From positions 1 to 33,504 of the forward strand of contig JAQVCR010000022.1 in the NCBI GenBank assembly GCA_028689665.1: a stretch of DNA of 33,504 nucleotides, in the 5' to 3' direction. This document shows, one piece after another, positions 5,253 through 14,487 of the stretch (its first letter is position 1; each line of letters starts with the position of its first letter). The stretch comes from Muribaculaceae bacterium (GTDB lineage Bacteria; Bacteroidota; Bacteroidia; Bacteroidales; Muribaculaceae). The position numbers were made by a program, and so were the translations under genes. The notes beneath the pieces were generated by a model. That model had not been told where the DNA came from, ran no database searches, and saw nothing but the letters and a program-made list of their open reading frames with translations.

Positions 5253-7988
5253 TTAGAAATGAACTTTTAAGCGGATAGAATAAGTACGTCCGAACGAGTA
5301 GTAAATGCGATAAGCATTATCCCATGCTCCGACAGAATTAACATCGGTGTAAGCGTCCATTATATAGTTGTAATTAAACAAGTTGTTAACATTACCTGTA
5401 AGAGTAGCTCTAACATCTTTGCTTATATTGAAAGAATAGCTTGCATTTAGGTCTAACTGATTACCCCAAGGAATTTCCCATGGATCTTTAACATTAATAT
5501 CGGCTCCCGGCTGATAGCTTGAAGCGCTGATTTGATAATCACTATAGTTGCGAGCATTCATTACCCAGTCGGCACCAACTCTAAATCCTTTGAAAGGACG
5601 GAAAGTTAAGCCTAGCGCACCGGTAGTCTGAGCAGATCCACCCACTTTTACGCCTTTTTGATTAAGCATTGCTCTTGCGTGGTCGTCGGCATATATGCCC
5701 GAAGCAATGTTTCCGCGAAGGTCGCTAAGTGGTTGTCCTGTCTGATTATAGAAGTAACCCACTGCATTGCTGTCCCATTGATAATCGCCCCATGAGAACA
5801 TACCCGAGAATTCAAACCATCTGGCAGGAGAATATACAAAGTTCATTTCTACACCCATGTGGCGCGCATCAACACCTTGCATATTAAACATATAGCGGTC
5901 GCCTGCATGTTCACCGGCTGTGATTTCGCCCGAACGTGTAGATGTCTTATCGTTCCATTTAGTGAAATATACGTTAACATCGGCACTAAATACTGGTGAA
6001 TGATAGCCATAACCACCTTCTACAGAGTAAATCTTCTCGTTTAGAGCGTCTGGGTTAGTTGCATTGCTTACAGTAGATTGCAAGAAAGCACCACCTGAGA
6101 AGAATGGAGCGCGGCTGATGTAACCGGCATTGATAAATACGTTATTGTTTTTGTTAATATTATAGTTAGCACCAACTTTTGCAGTACCACCAATGAAGTT
6201 AAGTACTTCTGATTTAGCATGAGCCTTGTCGTAATAGAAATTATCTACACGCCAATAGCCTGTATTGCTGATCGAACCGGCAAGCACTAAGTTTAATTTA
6301 CTATCTAATAAGGTGTATTCGCCTTGTGCATATAAGCCTTCTTGATGTGTGTGTCCGTCATAATCACGATATACTACATCACCAATACCAAGTTTTTGAT
6401 ATTGCCAAGCTGGATTTGCTGCATTAGCATTGTTTTCAGCCTTTACATTACGACGGCTTGAATCGTCGATGAAATAATCGCCACCATAAAGGTCGATAAT
6501 CTTGTTATTGTGGTGTCCTACATAGTAACGAACATCAAGACCACCGGTGATAACAAATGTCTTTGGAAGTATCTCGTTACGATAACTTGATACTAAACCA
6601 TACCATTCGTGGCTGTTATTTGATTGAGACATAACCATATTAGAACCGGTTGTGCTGGAAGCATTCATTTTCTCTATTTCATTGTAAGCGAAAGTTCCAT
6701 CATCATTACGGAATAGGGTTGATAGCACACCATTTGTTGCGCCATACCATGCGCTATTGCTTAGCGATGTTCCGTTATATGTTCCGCGACCTTGACCCGA
6801 ATAGCCACCGCCTGAAGATAAAGAGACATAGGCTGTCGATGATAAAGAAGATTTATGATCGATCTGCCAGATATGGTTCAATGAAATCTGTGGTTTATGA
6901 TAAGTGTTTAGAGTACTTGAACGTACTTGACCATTAGAGTCGTAACCAAAAGTAGGATTGTATTTATAACGACTTTCTGATCCCATATATGTACGTGCAT
7001 CTTGCCAGCCTTGAATAGAAAGGCCATTCTGTGAGCTGCGTTTGTCGTGTGTCTGTGGAGCGCCAAAAGCGGTTAATGATAATTGATGTGCTTCATTAAT
7101 TCGTTTAGACACATTCACAAAATAGTTGAATGAATTGAACGATGTACCTTGTACATATCCATCGCCTTGACGGTGTGAACCTAACACTGTTAGAGCCCAG
7201 CCATTCTTCATAACACCTGTCGAAAGTGAAATACCTTCTTGTGTCATTCCATCATTTCCCATTCCGAACCATGCGCTACCACCTTTTTTTACGTCTAGTG
7301 AGCGTGTGGTAATGTTAATTGTTCCACCAACTGATGGAGCTGAAAGCATTGAAGCACCGATACCGCGTTGAGTCTGCATTGAAGATGTTACATCGCTCAA
7401 GCCTGCCCAATTCGACCAATAAACGCCACCCCACTCCATATCGTTTACAGGAATACCATTTACTAAGACAGCAACGTTAGCCGATTGGAAACCACGCATA
7501 TTGGTTTTTGAATCGCCGAAGCCACCACCGTCTTTAGTTGCCCATACTCCCGGAGTAGTTTTTAGGATTTCAGGGAATTCTTGATTACCCAATTTGAGCT
7601 CGATTAGCTGACCGCTAATTTCAGATACAGCAACGGGGGTTACTCGTGTCTTTGCTCGTGATTGAGTTACAACTACGTCTTGCAACATAGTTGCATCAGT
7701 TTGGAGTGTAATTACACCTAAATTTGCTTTAGGAGCTACTGTAGTAGTCTTGTAACCTACTCCCGAAATTTTTAACTCTTTTGCGTTTTTAGGAACTTTG
7801 ATTGAGAATCTACCATCGATATCGGTAGATATTCCATTTGAAGTTCCCGATACTTGGACTGTTGCGCCAATTACAGGTTCGCCCTGATCATCAGCAACTA
7901 AGCCTCTACAATCAATAACATTCTGAGCATAAAGTGCTTGGAATGCTACTACCATAATTGCCGAAGCTAAGAGAATTAGTCTCTTCAT
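5253..7988 (-). CDS. TonB-dependent outer-membrane receptor with carboxypeptidase-regulatory-like N-terminal domain
   Basis: A 911-residue outer-membrane transporter. It has a signal peptide (MKRLILLASAIMVVAFQALYA, cut before QN), then a CarboxypepD_reg-like domain at about 25-98 (GEPVIGATVQVSGTSNGIST). A TonB-box-like segment MLQDVVVTQSR follows at 101-111. The plug domain is at about 115-230 (NMRGFQSANVAVLVNGIPVN, PSVGGTINITTRS). A 22-strand-type barrel ends in the C-terminal phenylalanine of YSIRLKVHF, as outer-membrane proteins do. It is shorter than typical SusC proteins (about 1000 residues), and its partner is an OB-fold lipoprotein rather than a SusD, so it belongs to a receptor class other than classical glycan SusCD. 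Uptake would be energised by TonB-ExbBD. The substrate cannot be read from the sequence, and no hydrolase or regulator is adjacent. Confidence 0.92.
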   Translation of the reverse strand: MKRLILLASAIMVVAFQALYAQNVIDCRGLVADDQGEPVIGATVQVSGTSNGISTDIDGRFSIKVPKNAKELKISGVGYKTTTVAPKANLGVITLQTDATMLQDVVVTQSRAKTRVTPVAVSEISGQLIELKLGNQEFPEILKTTPGVWATKDGGGFGDSKTNMRGFQSANVAVLVNGIPVNDMEWGGVYWSNWAGLSDVTSSMQTQRGIGASMLSAPSVGGTINITTRSLDVKKGGSAWFGMGNDGMTQEGISLSTGVMKNGWALTVLGSHRQGDGYVQGTSFNSFNYFVNVSKRINEAHQLSLTAFGAPQTHDKRSSQNGLSIQGWQDARTYMGSESRYKYNPTFGYDSNGQVRSSTLNTYHKPQISLNHIWQIDHKSSLSSTAYVSLSSGGGYSGQGRGTYNGTSLSNSAWYGATNGVLSTLFRNDDGTFAYNEIEKMNASSTTGSNMVMSQSNNSHEWYGLVSSYRNEILPKTFVITGGLDVRYYVGHHNNKIIDLYGGDYFIDDSSRRNVKAENNANAANPAWQYQKLGIGDVVYRDYDGHTHQEGLYAQGEYTLLDSKLNLVLAGSISNTGYWRVDNFYYDKAHAKSEVLNFIGGTAKVGANYNINKNNNVFINAGYISRAPFFSGGAFLQSTVSNATNPDALNEKIYSVEGGYGYHSPVFSADVNVYFTKWNDKTSTRSGEITAGEHAGDRYMFNMQGVDARHMGVEMNFVYSPARWFEFSGMFSWGDYQWDSNAVGYFYNQTGQPLSDLRGNIASGIYADDHARAMLNQKGVKVGGSAQTTGALGLTFRPFKGFRVGADWVMNARNYSDYQISASSYQPGADINVKDPWEIPWGNQLDLNASYSFNISKDVRATLTGNVNNLFNYNYIMDAYTDVNSVGAWDNAYRIYYSFGRTYSIRLKVHF

Positions 7989-8066
7989 ACTGCTTTGATT
8001 AGAATTGATTAGTTAATAAATAATATATGATTCTTTGTTTCTTCTTGTTATATAAGCATAACATCA

Positions 8067-8099
8067 CAAAGATACCATTATTGTATTTAATAAACTAAA
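8067..8099 (-). promoter_or_regulatory. Candidate promoter of the TonB receptor / lipoprotein operon
   Basis: On the minus strand TATCTTTG at 8074-8067 matches the -7 consensus exactly. TTTA at 8099-8096 is a partial -33 element with a 21-nt spacer. The predicted transcript would have a leader of about 70 nt before ATG 7988. Confidence 0.45.
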
Positions 8100-8168
8100 T
8101 TAAACACAACTTTTTTAATAACGATACGATAACATTTACAGATTAGCCCCTTTTAAGTTAATTTATAC

Positions 8169-8201
8169 AAAAAGCGACGCCTGATAATTAAAGGCGTCGC
8201 T
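8169..8201 (-). terminator. Strong terminator ending the AsmA-HAD-aroB operon
   Basis: On the minus strand AGCGACGCC (8201-8193), an 11-nt loop and GGCGTCGCT (8181-8173) form a perfect GC-rich 9-bp stem followed by TTTT. It begins 23 bp after the aroB stop. Confidence 0.85.
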
Positions 8202-8223
8202 AACATATTTTAAGAAAGCCGGG

Positions 8224-9285
8224 TTAGATATGTAGCATATCTCGATATATATCTAAAGCTACTTTGACATCATCACTCGATACCTCACAATTGATTTTCA
8301 CATCTCCCACAGCCTTTAATAGTGAGAAATTGAGTTCGCCATGATTACTTTTCTTATCATGGTGCATTAGCTCGATTAGAGCATCGTAGTCGTCGCAAGT
8401 GATATGGAACACACCATAATTTTCGTTTACGAAACGTGCATATACATTTAATATATTTGAGTCGAATTTTAATATCATATTTGAGAGGATTAGCTCAACA
8501 AGCATTCCCCACGCTACCGCATAGCCGTGCGAAATTGGCTCAAAGCGTTGCATGGCAGTGCTCTCGAAGGCATGGCCTACAGTATGACCTAAATTTAAAG
8601 CTCTTCTTATCCCTTTCTCAAAGGGGTCGTCGGCTACTACTTTACGTTTCACCTCGACCGACTCTTGCAGGAGCTTGAGCAGCATATCGTGATTAGGATT
8701 ATTAAAATCATAATCCAGCAAGTGTGAGAAGGAGTATTCAGAGCTTAACAGTCCGTGCTTCAGCATCTCGGCATATCCCGATTTGATTTCAGACAGTGGC
8801 AGTGTGTCGAAAAATTTAGTCGAAATTATTACTGCTTCTGCTTCTCTAAACGCCCCAAGCTCATTTTTCAAGCTATTAAAGTTTATTCCTGTCTTTCCTC
8901 CGACAGCAGCGTCAACCGCACCGAGTAATGTGGTAGGAATATTAAAGAATTTAATACCTCGTTTGAATGTCGAGGCGGCAAAGCCACCAATATCGGTAAT
9001 CATTCCTCCGCCAATATTTAATAAAAGCGAATGTCGAGTAGCTCCGGCTTCAACAAGTTGTTTCCAAATATAAGAAAGCGATTCTAGATTTTTATTTACA
9101 TCACCTGCCTTAATTAAAATTTTAAATGCACCTTTAATATTTACATTATCGGCAAGAAAAGGCATTACAAATTGGTCAACATTGACATCGACAAGGATAA
9201 AGAGCCGATTAAACTCTACCCCCTCAACAGCTTTATTAATAGCCGAATTAATGTCGTTAGAAAATAAGATTTCTTGATGTTTCAT
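8224..9285 (-). CDS. aroB: 3-dehydroquinate synthase
   Basis: A 353-residue cytoplasmic NAD- and metal-dependent enzyme that converts DAHP to 3-dehydroquinate, the second step of the shikimate pathway. The nucleotide-binding segment GGGMITDIGGFAASTFKRG is at 92-110, and IPTTLLGAVDAAVGGKTGIN at 116-135. The expected metal ligands are visible as Glu173 (YAEMLKHG), His234 (NLGHTVGHAFES) and His253 (ISHGYAVAWGM). Length is normal for the family (about 350-360). It starts 8 bp after the HAD phosphatase stop and is the last gene of the operon, followed by a strong terminator. No other shikimate gene is nearby, so its operon partners probably do not act in the same pathway. Confidence 0.97.
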   Translation of the reverse strand: MKHQEILFSNDINSAINKAVEGVEFNRLFILVDVNVDQFVMPFLADNVNIKGAFKILIKAGDVNKNLESLSYIWKQLVEAGATRHSLLLNIGGGMITDIGGFAASTFKRGIKFFNIPTTLLGAVDAAVGGKTGINFNSLKNELGAFREAEAVIISTKFFDTLPLSEIKSGYAEMLKHGLLSSEYSFSHLLDYDFNNPNHDMLLKLLQESVEVKRKVVADDPFEKGIRRALNLGHTVGHAFESTAMQRFEPISHGYAVAWGMLVELILSNMILKFDSNILNVYARFVNENYGVFHITCDDYDALIELMHHDKKSNHGELNFSLLKAVGDVKINCEVSSDDVKVALDIYRDMLHI

Positions 9286-9293
9286 AATTTGAA

Positions 9294-10040
9294 TTATTTA
9301 AATGTTTCAATTAATCGATTGAGATTATCGGCAAATTCGTTCATCGAAGAGAATACTAAATTTGCACCACTGGCTACCATTGTTTCTCGTGGTATCGGTC
9401 CTGTGGTAATGGCTATGGTAAAGCAACCGGCAGCAACTCCTGCTTGGACTCCCAAAGGCGCATTTTCTATCACAATTGCTTCGTTCGCACTGCACCCGGC
9501 ACGTTCAAGCCCTTTCAAATAAGGCTCGGGGGCGGGCTTTCCATACGTTACGTCGAATGCCGTAATCCGTTTATCGGGTGCAAAATAATCGTGATAATCT
9601 CGATCGAGCTTCTCAAGTATCGACTTCTGCCCCGACCCGGTAACAAGCACACGCTCTATCTCATTATCTTTGAGAATGCTTAACATTCTGTCTGCTCCGA
9701 CAATTGTATTTGGCTCGCCTAATTCACTGAAATATTTTGCCTTTATTTTATACAACTCGGCTGCCTCATCGGCACTCACTTCTCGATTAAAAGCTCGACG
9801 ATACAATAAATTTATTGTTGCTACTCCGGTCATACCCTCATAGAGATAAAACTCATCTTGCTCGGAGTCGATACCTAGATCGCCTGCCATCTTGTGCCAC
9901 GCAATGGTATGATTTTTCATCGAGTCATAAAGCACTCCGTCCATATCAATCAGCGCAGCTTTTAACGAGATTTTAGTCTCATTGTTTTTCTCTAAATAAA
10001 GCGATATTGCTTTTTCTATATCTTCTTTTTCTAATATCAT
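9294..10040 (-). CDS. HAD-superfamily hydrolase, beta-phosphoglucomutase-like phosphatase
   Basis: A 248-residue soluble HAD subfamily IA protein. Motif I is AALIDMDGVLYDSM, with nucleophile Asp32 and acid/base Asp34. Motif II is LVTGSGQKS (about 136-144). The motif III lysine lies in TYGKPAPEPYLKG and motif IV in AIVIENAPLGVQAG. The cap domain between motifs I and II (MAGDLGIDSEQDEFYLYEGM) is the helical C1 type typical of sugar-phosphate phosphatases and beta-phosphoglucomutases. Substrate is not determinable; a sugar phosphate is likely. It sits 2 bp after the AsmA-like gene and 8 bp before aroB, so the three are one transcription unit. The ~25-residue lead before motif I is slightly long for the family. 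Confidence 0.88.
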   Translation of the reverse strand: MILEKEDIEKAISLYLEKNNETKISLKAALIDMDGVLYDSMKNHTIAWHKMAGDLGIDSEQDEFYLYEGMTGVATINLLYRRAFNREVSADEAAELYKIKAKYFSELGEPNTIVGADRMLSILKDNEIERVLVTGSGQKSILEKLDRDYHDYFAPDKRITAFDVTYGKPAPEPYLKGLERAGCSANEAIVIENAPLGVQAGVAAGCFTIAITTGPIPRETMVASGANLVFSSMNEFADNLNRLIETFK

Positions 10041-10042
10041 AA

Positions 10043-13000
10043 TTAATCTTTACGCACAGCCTTCGATTTTGCATCCAATTTAGCTGCTTGTTTCTCTTTA
10101 CGTTTACGATCCTTCTCTTCTTTTGCCTCTTTTTTCTTCTGTTCCTTTAATTGTTTAGGCGTAAGCACAGGCTTCGGTGCTTCTATTAAACCTTCTTTTA
10201 TTAGTTTTAAACTATCTTCATGCGTGAATTTTTCTTCCGAGTCGGTAACTACTTTCACATCGGCAATTCTGAGTTTAGAATTAAGAGCCGCATTGGCTCC
10301 GCGTCGGAATACTTGCGCTATCTGTTGACGTAGATTAATACGAGTGTTATCGACTAACGAAGTAACCTCGCCGGCTTTACCTTCTTTATAGCGTGCTTTG
10401 CCTAATGTATATTTAAGGTTGTCGGGCGTACCCTTTATATTTAAGCCAAACTTAAACGGTATCGGCGATTTCAGCACAGATATATGATAATCCAGATTGA
10501 GAGACAAGTCGTTATGCCCCATTATACCCACCTTATATCGATCCATATTAAAGACAAATGGGAATAATTGCAAAGTATTGTCTTTAATGAGCAATTCTAC
10601 TGTCATATCATCAATAAGATTTCGCTCCTTATTCTTAAATCGTAGCATTTTTGAAATCGACGCAAACGTTTTTGAATCGAAAAGCACCAAGCTATCGCCA
10701 TGAAGTTTAATCGCTGCCGTAAGAGTTGGTAATTTTACGTTCATTAGCGAGTCGACATCAGTAGTAGCTATAATATCGGCTTTAATAACGCCATCCATTG
10801 ATTTCAATAGCGGCATGATACTGTCGACTTGTGGAATGAGTTTTATGAATCTATCAAGCTGTATAGCCTCCATACCAAGATCGAAGGCAAAACGTATGTT
10901 TTCTTTATCTTTTGCAGCATATAGGGCATTGAAATGCAGATTCCCGGCATCACTATTTGTCTTTACATTATTAAATTGCATTGCTCCATCATGCACTTGA
11001 AAGCAACCCTGCAAGTCTTTAAGTTGCATATCGGCATACACTGCATGCTTTGCCAACACATCAATATCTACATCTACATTACTTGGAATTACAAAAGCAC
11101 GCATTATTGTATCACTTGCCGACGACAAATTTACATTATCGCTGTCTTCATTACCCATAAGCATATTTTGTTTCACTTTGCTGTCGGCATAAGCTGTGCC
11201 TTTAAATGCTGTGGCAATAAGCTCATTTACATCTAATGTGTCGGAGATTATATTAAAATCAATTTTAAGTGGTCTTGTGTTTCTTCCCATCATTGTGGTG
11301 CGCATATCTCTTACTCCGCCAGAGATATCAAATATGCTGTTACCCACCCGGTAATACCCTTTATTTACAATAAAGCTGTCAAGACTAAACGTGAGATCGA
11401 CATCGTTGATGGTATTTCGCAAGGGGAAATATGGAGTGAGCAGCCTTACTCGGCTCGATTTCAAGGATCCTTCCATCACCCAGTTCTTCAGTGCATTCTT
11501 CAATCCGCTATCTACCGATAAATCTAATTTTTCGCCTGAGCTTTCAACTCGTTTTCTCTTTCTTGATTTTAGATATATAGCTCTCAGTGAATCGTCAGAT
11601 AATTTTGGATATAAATTTCGCAAAGAGTCGATGGCTGCTTTCGACCGGCGTACTCTTGGCGACAATGTGACCTTTATATCGGCATCTCTCAGCGAAGAGC
11701 GCATTGTTGAATTATGATAGCTGGCTCGCTTGGCATCGAAGCTAAAATTCAGAATTGGTCTTGTCAAATCATAGCTGCATTCCTTTGATGTGATTTTACA
11801 TATCATATCGGTAAATCTCATGCGAGAAGAATCGGCATCGACAAACCGTATTTTTTTCGATTTCACTACTGCACCGAATGGTATGATACGTTTCTTCTTG
11901 TTGCTCCAGTTTGCTATATCATCAGAAGCTCCAGCTCCTACAATACCGTCGATGATAGTTAAATCCATATTACCTACATTCATTTTCAGCGAGTCGAGCG
12001 AGAATGTAGCTTTCATAATATTGCTAACTTTCTTGGTATCTATATTTTTAAATTTTTCCTGCGAGCCTAGTTTGAACGCTATTTTATGAGTATAAAGATA
12101 TAATGAATCTTCGTTAGAAATCACTTTAAAATTCGACAACTTTAAATCGCCATGAACCCCGATTCTCTGATATTGCTGTGCCTTTACATCATTCACACTT
12201 ACATCAAACTTTGAATTAGTTACAATACTTCCCGACACTTTGTATTGAATTGGTATTCTAAAAGTCTTAATTACTTTCTTAATATCGGCATCGCATATAA
12301 TCTCGCCTGTCAATCGTGGATTTGACATAATCTCGGTCGCTTTACCCTTTATACTTAGGTTTAACGACTTGCCATTAATAATAAACCTGTTGAGATTTAC
12401 TACACTTTTATTGAGTTCTTTTCCATCTATATCAGCACTTACGTTTGCCGTAAAATTATCTAGTGAATCACCATTACTCCCCTTCATATAGCTGTCGGGA
12501 ATATCAAGCTCGGCAGTGAGTGACGGAATAAATGAATTATTCATATCATACGGCTCTTTCAATGCAAGTTTTAGAGTAGCTCGCATGTTGGTTTCCAGCC
12601 CCTCAACTTGCCGTAGATATTCGGGAGCAATATAATTACGGAACGACGAAAAATCTATTTCGCCTAGCTCCATATTAAATTTATTGATTTTTACCGAATT
12701 TGTAAAATCGGCATTTAGAGTAAACATCATTGGGGTGCTGCCTACTTTCATTTTCCAATCTTCGACCGACACTTTTAATGGATTTTTTATATTCCAATCC
12801 ATTATACCATTAATATTAAGTGGCAACCTATTCAAAGACTGCACATTGCCAGTCTTATATGAAACGAATGCATCGAGAAGAAGTTGCAATTTACCATTAT
12901 CAGGCTGATTCACTTGTGCTGCAGTGATGTCTAGACCGATCTCGGTAGAGTCGGGCATACTGATGTAGTTAATCCCTTTGCAATGCGTTATCTCAATTGA

Positions 13001-13498
13001 ATTTATCGACAAGTCGGGCATCACAAAAGGCTCATCGCTAGGTGCAACTATATTACAATTTGCAACTTTTGCCGAATAAGCAACTACATTTACTCGTGGT
13101 CCGATAAACATAACATCGCCTATGGCAATCTTGCCTGTAATCAACTTTAAGACATTTACCCCGCCATGAAATTTATCTATTGTGAGCAGCGTATCTCTAT
13201 ATTGTGGTAATTCCTTCAGACTATCCGGAATTGAATCGAATGCGTGTGAAATAATCTCTACACTATCTACATCTATGGTGGCATAAGGAAACGACCGCCA
13301 AAATGTAAGCTCTACACGTGCTAACTTTACATCGGCATCAAGAAATTCATTAGCATATTTTTGTGCTAAAGGAGTGAGTTGCGAGGGCGAAAGTACCCAC
13401 ACAATTAATGTCATTACAACTATCGACAACGACAATAGCGAAAAAACAACCCACAGAAATACTCTTAACGTTTTTTTAAATATAATGTTTTTACTCAT
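10043..13498 (-). CDS. Large AsmA-family envelope protein
   Basis: An 1151-residue protein with one N-terminal membrane helix (about 13-36, LWVVFSLLSLSIVVMTLIVW) followed by an AsmA-type start (ANEFLDADVKLARVELTFWR, SFPYATIDVDSVEI). A long beta-rich periplasmic body follows, with repeated LxLDxxxxN patterns and an AsmA C-terminal-like segment (LDYHISVLKSPIPFKFGLNI, GTPDNLKYTLGKARYKEGK). The last ~45 residues are extremely lysine-rich (KEQKKKEAKEEKDRKRKEK) and end VRKD. AsmA/TamB/YhdP relatives form hydrophobic grooves that move or sort lipids between the membranes; that role is assumed here. It is first in the operon with the HAD phosphatase and aroB, with a promoter-like box 30 bp upstream. 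Bacteroidota carry several such paralogues, so no symbol is given. Confidence 0.88.
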   Translation of the reverse strand: MSKNIIFKKTLRVFLWVVFSLLSLSIVVMTLIVWVLSPSQLTPLAQKYANEFLDADVKLARVELTFWRSFPYATIDVDSVEIISHAFDSIPDSLKELPQYRDTLLTIDKFHGGVNVLKLITGKIAIGDVMFIGPRVNVVAYSAKVANCNIVAPSDEPFVMPDLSINSIEITHCKGINYISMPDSTEIGLDITAAQVNQPDNGKLQLLLDAFVSYKTGNVQSLNRLPLNINGIMDWNIKNPLKVSVEDWKMKVGSTPMMFTLNADFTNSVKINKFNMELGEIDFSSFRNYIAPEYLRQVEGLETNMRATLKLALKEPYDMNNSFIPSLTAELDIPDSYMKGSNGDSLDNFTANVSADIDGKELNKSVVNLNRFIINGKSLNLSIKGKATEIMSNPRLTGEIICDADIKKVIKTFRIPIQYKVSGSIVTNSKFDVSVNDVKAQQYQRIGVHGDLKLSNFKVISNEDSLYLYTHKIAFKLGSQEKFKNIDTKKVSNIMKATFSLDSLKMNVGNMDLTIIDGIVGAGASDDIANWSNKKKRIIPFGAVVKSKKIRFVDADSSRMRFTDMICKITSKECSYDLTRPILNFSFDAKRASYHNSTMRSSLRDADIKVTLSPRVRRSKAAIDSLRNLYPKLSDDSLRAIYLKSRKRKRVESSGEKLDLSVDSGLKNALKNWVMEGSLKSSRVRLLTPYFPLRNTINDVDLTFSLDSFIVNKGYYRVGNSIFDISGGVRDMRTTMMGRNTRPLKIDFNIISDTLDVNELIATAFKGTAYADSKVKQNMLMGNEDSDNVNLSSASDTIMRAFVIPSNVDVDIDVLAKHAVYADMQLKDLQGCFQVHDGAMQFNNVKTNSDAGNLHFNALYAAKDKENIRFAFDLGMEAIQLDRFIKLIPQVDSIMPLLKSMDGVIKADIIATTDVDSLMNVKLPTLTAAIKLHGDSLVLFDSKTFASISKMLRFKNKERNLIDDMTVELLIKDNTLQLFPFVFNMDRYKVGIMGHNDLSLNLDYHISVLKSPIPFKFGLNIKGTPDNLKYTLGKARYKEGKAGEVTSLVDNTRINLRQQIAQVFRRGANAALNSKLRIADVKVVTDSEEKFTHEDSLKLIKEGLIEAPKPVLTPKQLKEQKKKEAKEEKDRKRKEKQAAKLDAKSKAVRKD

Positions 13499-13527
13499 TG
13501 CTAAATTTGCTTATGCTTTTATCTAAA

Positions 13528-13559
13528 CAAAAGTAAAATAAAAAAATGAAAATAGCATA
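13528..13559 (-). promoter_or_regulatory. Candidate promoter of the AsmA-HAD-aroB operon
   Basis: On the minus strand TACTTTTG at 13535-13528 matches TAnnTTTG. TATG at 13559-13556, with a 20-nt spacer, is a partial -33 element. It would give a leader of about 20 nt before ATG 13498. Confidence 0.45.
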
Positions 13560-13635
13560 ATTAAATCAAATCATTCGATAAATTGACGAATTTCATAGAG
13601 ACAATCGACTATTTGTAATAATTGTGGCGTAATGA

Positions 13636-13796
13636 TTAATATGGCTGAACAAAAGTCGGTTTACCGTCATAAATACAGCTTTTGTAAGCCTCAATCGATT
13701 CGTGTGGCACGTAGATAGTAATACCTCTGAATGGGAAACCAAAATTATTCGATATTTTGTTGATTTCAACGGGCTGTAATATGAAAACAGCCTTGT
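13636..13796 (-). pseudogene. Possible remnant of a BspA-like leucine-rich-repeat gene (C-terminal tail only)
   Basis: Between the DUF5715 stop and the AsmA promoter, one minus-strand frame without a start codon reads NKAVFILQPVEINKIS, then NNFGFPFRGITIYVPHESIE, AYKSCIYDGKPTFVQPY and stop (TAA at 13638-13636). The ITIYVPHESIEAYKS pattern is characteristic of the last repeat and tail of BspA-type LRR_5 surface proteins (IYVPxxSxxAYKxA). The upstream bases of this frame overlap the end of the DUF5715 gene and then hit a stop, so no intact gene remains. I infer a decayed copy. Chance similarity over about 45 residues is the alternative. Confidence 0.4.
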
Positions 13797-14467
13797 TTTA
13801 TCTCATATTTTACATAGCACTCACCATTGTTTCTAAGATCAAACAGCACTTCGCCCAACGTGTTTTTTAGACATTCTTGGCTTACTATATAACGAGGATT
13901 AGCAGCAATAAATTTCACATAACTAATATCAAAAGTCGTTCCATATTGATGCGCCGAGCTATCGGTGGCATTTCTATTGCGTCGTCGCAACTTTGCTATC
14001 GAGGCTTCTGTGCGTAGCACGCTTGTTACCTTTAGTTTATATTTATTTCCACAGCGCAATTCTACTGAGTCGCTGAAAGATTTCCCTATTTTTTTCAACA
14101 GGCTGAGTGCTTTTGGACGGAGATATGGCAAAGAATGTGTTAGCGAATCTAGGTAAAATTCTTCACAGCTCACAACTTTCTGTATAGGTATTCTTATATT
14201 ATAGGCACTTTTCAAATCGCTAATCGGCTCTATCCCATTTGCTATGGCGGCTTCTAGCTGTATGTTGTTTTTATCGTTAAACACGCTCGACAATCTACCT
14301 ATATTTCGCACCTTAAATGTATGCACAGTCGAGTCGACAGCTAGAGTATCTACTTTAGCCAATTCATTATCACAATGCGATTCACAGTCATTATTATCAT
14401 TCCCACAGCTAAGAAATATTGACAACGCAACAACAGCCAACAGTCCAAAAGTCTTTCTCAAAAACAT
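13766..14467 (-). CDS. DUF5715 family lipoprotein, M15 peptidase-like
   Basis: A 233-residue exported protein with a lipoprotein signal (MFLRKTFGLLAVVALSIFLS, Cys21) followed by an Asn/Asp-rich linker. The C-terminal half carries the family hallmark LKVTSVLRTEASIAKLRRRN, then RNATDSSAHQYGTTFDISYV. This resembles the metal-binding core of the D-Ala-D-Ala peptidase M15/Hedgehog fold (SxHxxGxxxD). It ends GCFHITAR, with a further His that could serve as metal ligand. A cell-wall peptidase role is inferred, not shown. It lies downstream of the GH20 gene, separated by 79 bp containing a perfect inverted repeat, so it may be partly uncoupled from that transcript. The gene ends inside the frame of a probable decayed surface-protein gene. 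Confidence 0.82.
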   Translation of the reverse strand: MFLRKTFGLLAVVALSIFLSCGNDNNDCESHCDNELAKVDTLAVDSTVHTFKVRNIGRLSSVFNDKNNIQLEAAIANGIEPISDLKSAYNIRIPIQKVVSCEEFYLDSLTHSLPYLRPKALSLLKKIGKSFSDSVELRCGNKYKLKVTSVLRTEASIAKLRRRNRNATDSSAHQYGTTFDISYVKFIAANPRYIVSQECLKNTLGEVLFDLRNNGECYVKYEIKQGCFHITAR

Positions 14468-14487
14468 TTTCTATTTATATTATTAGT

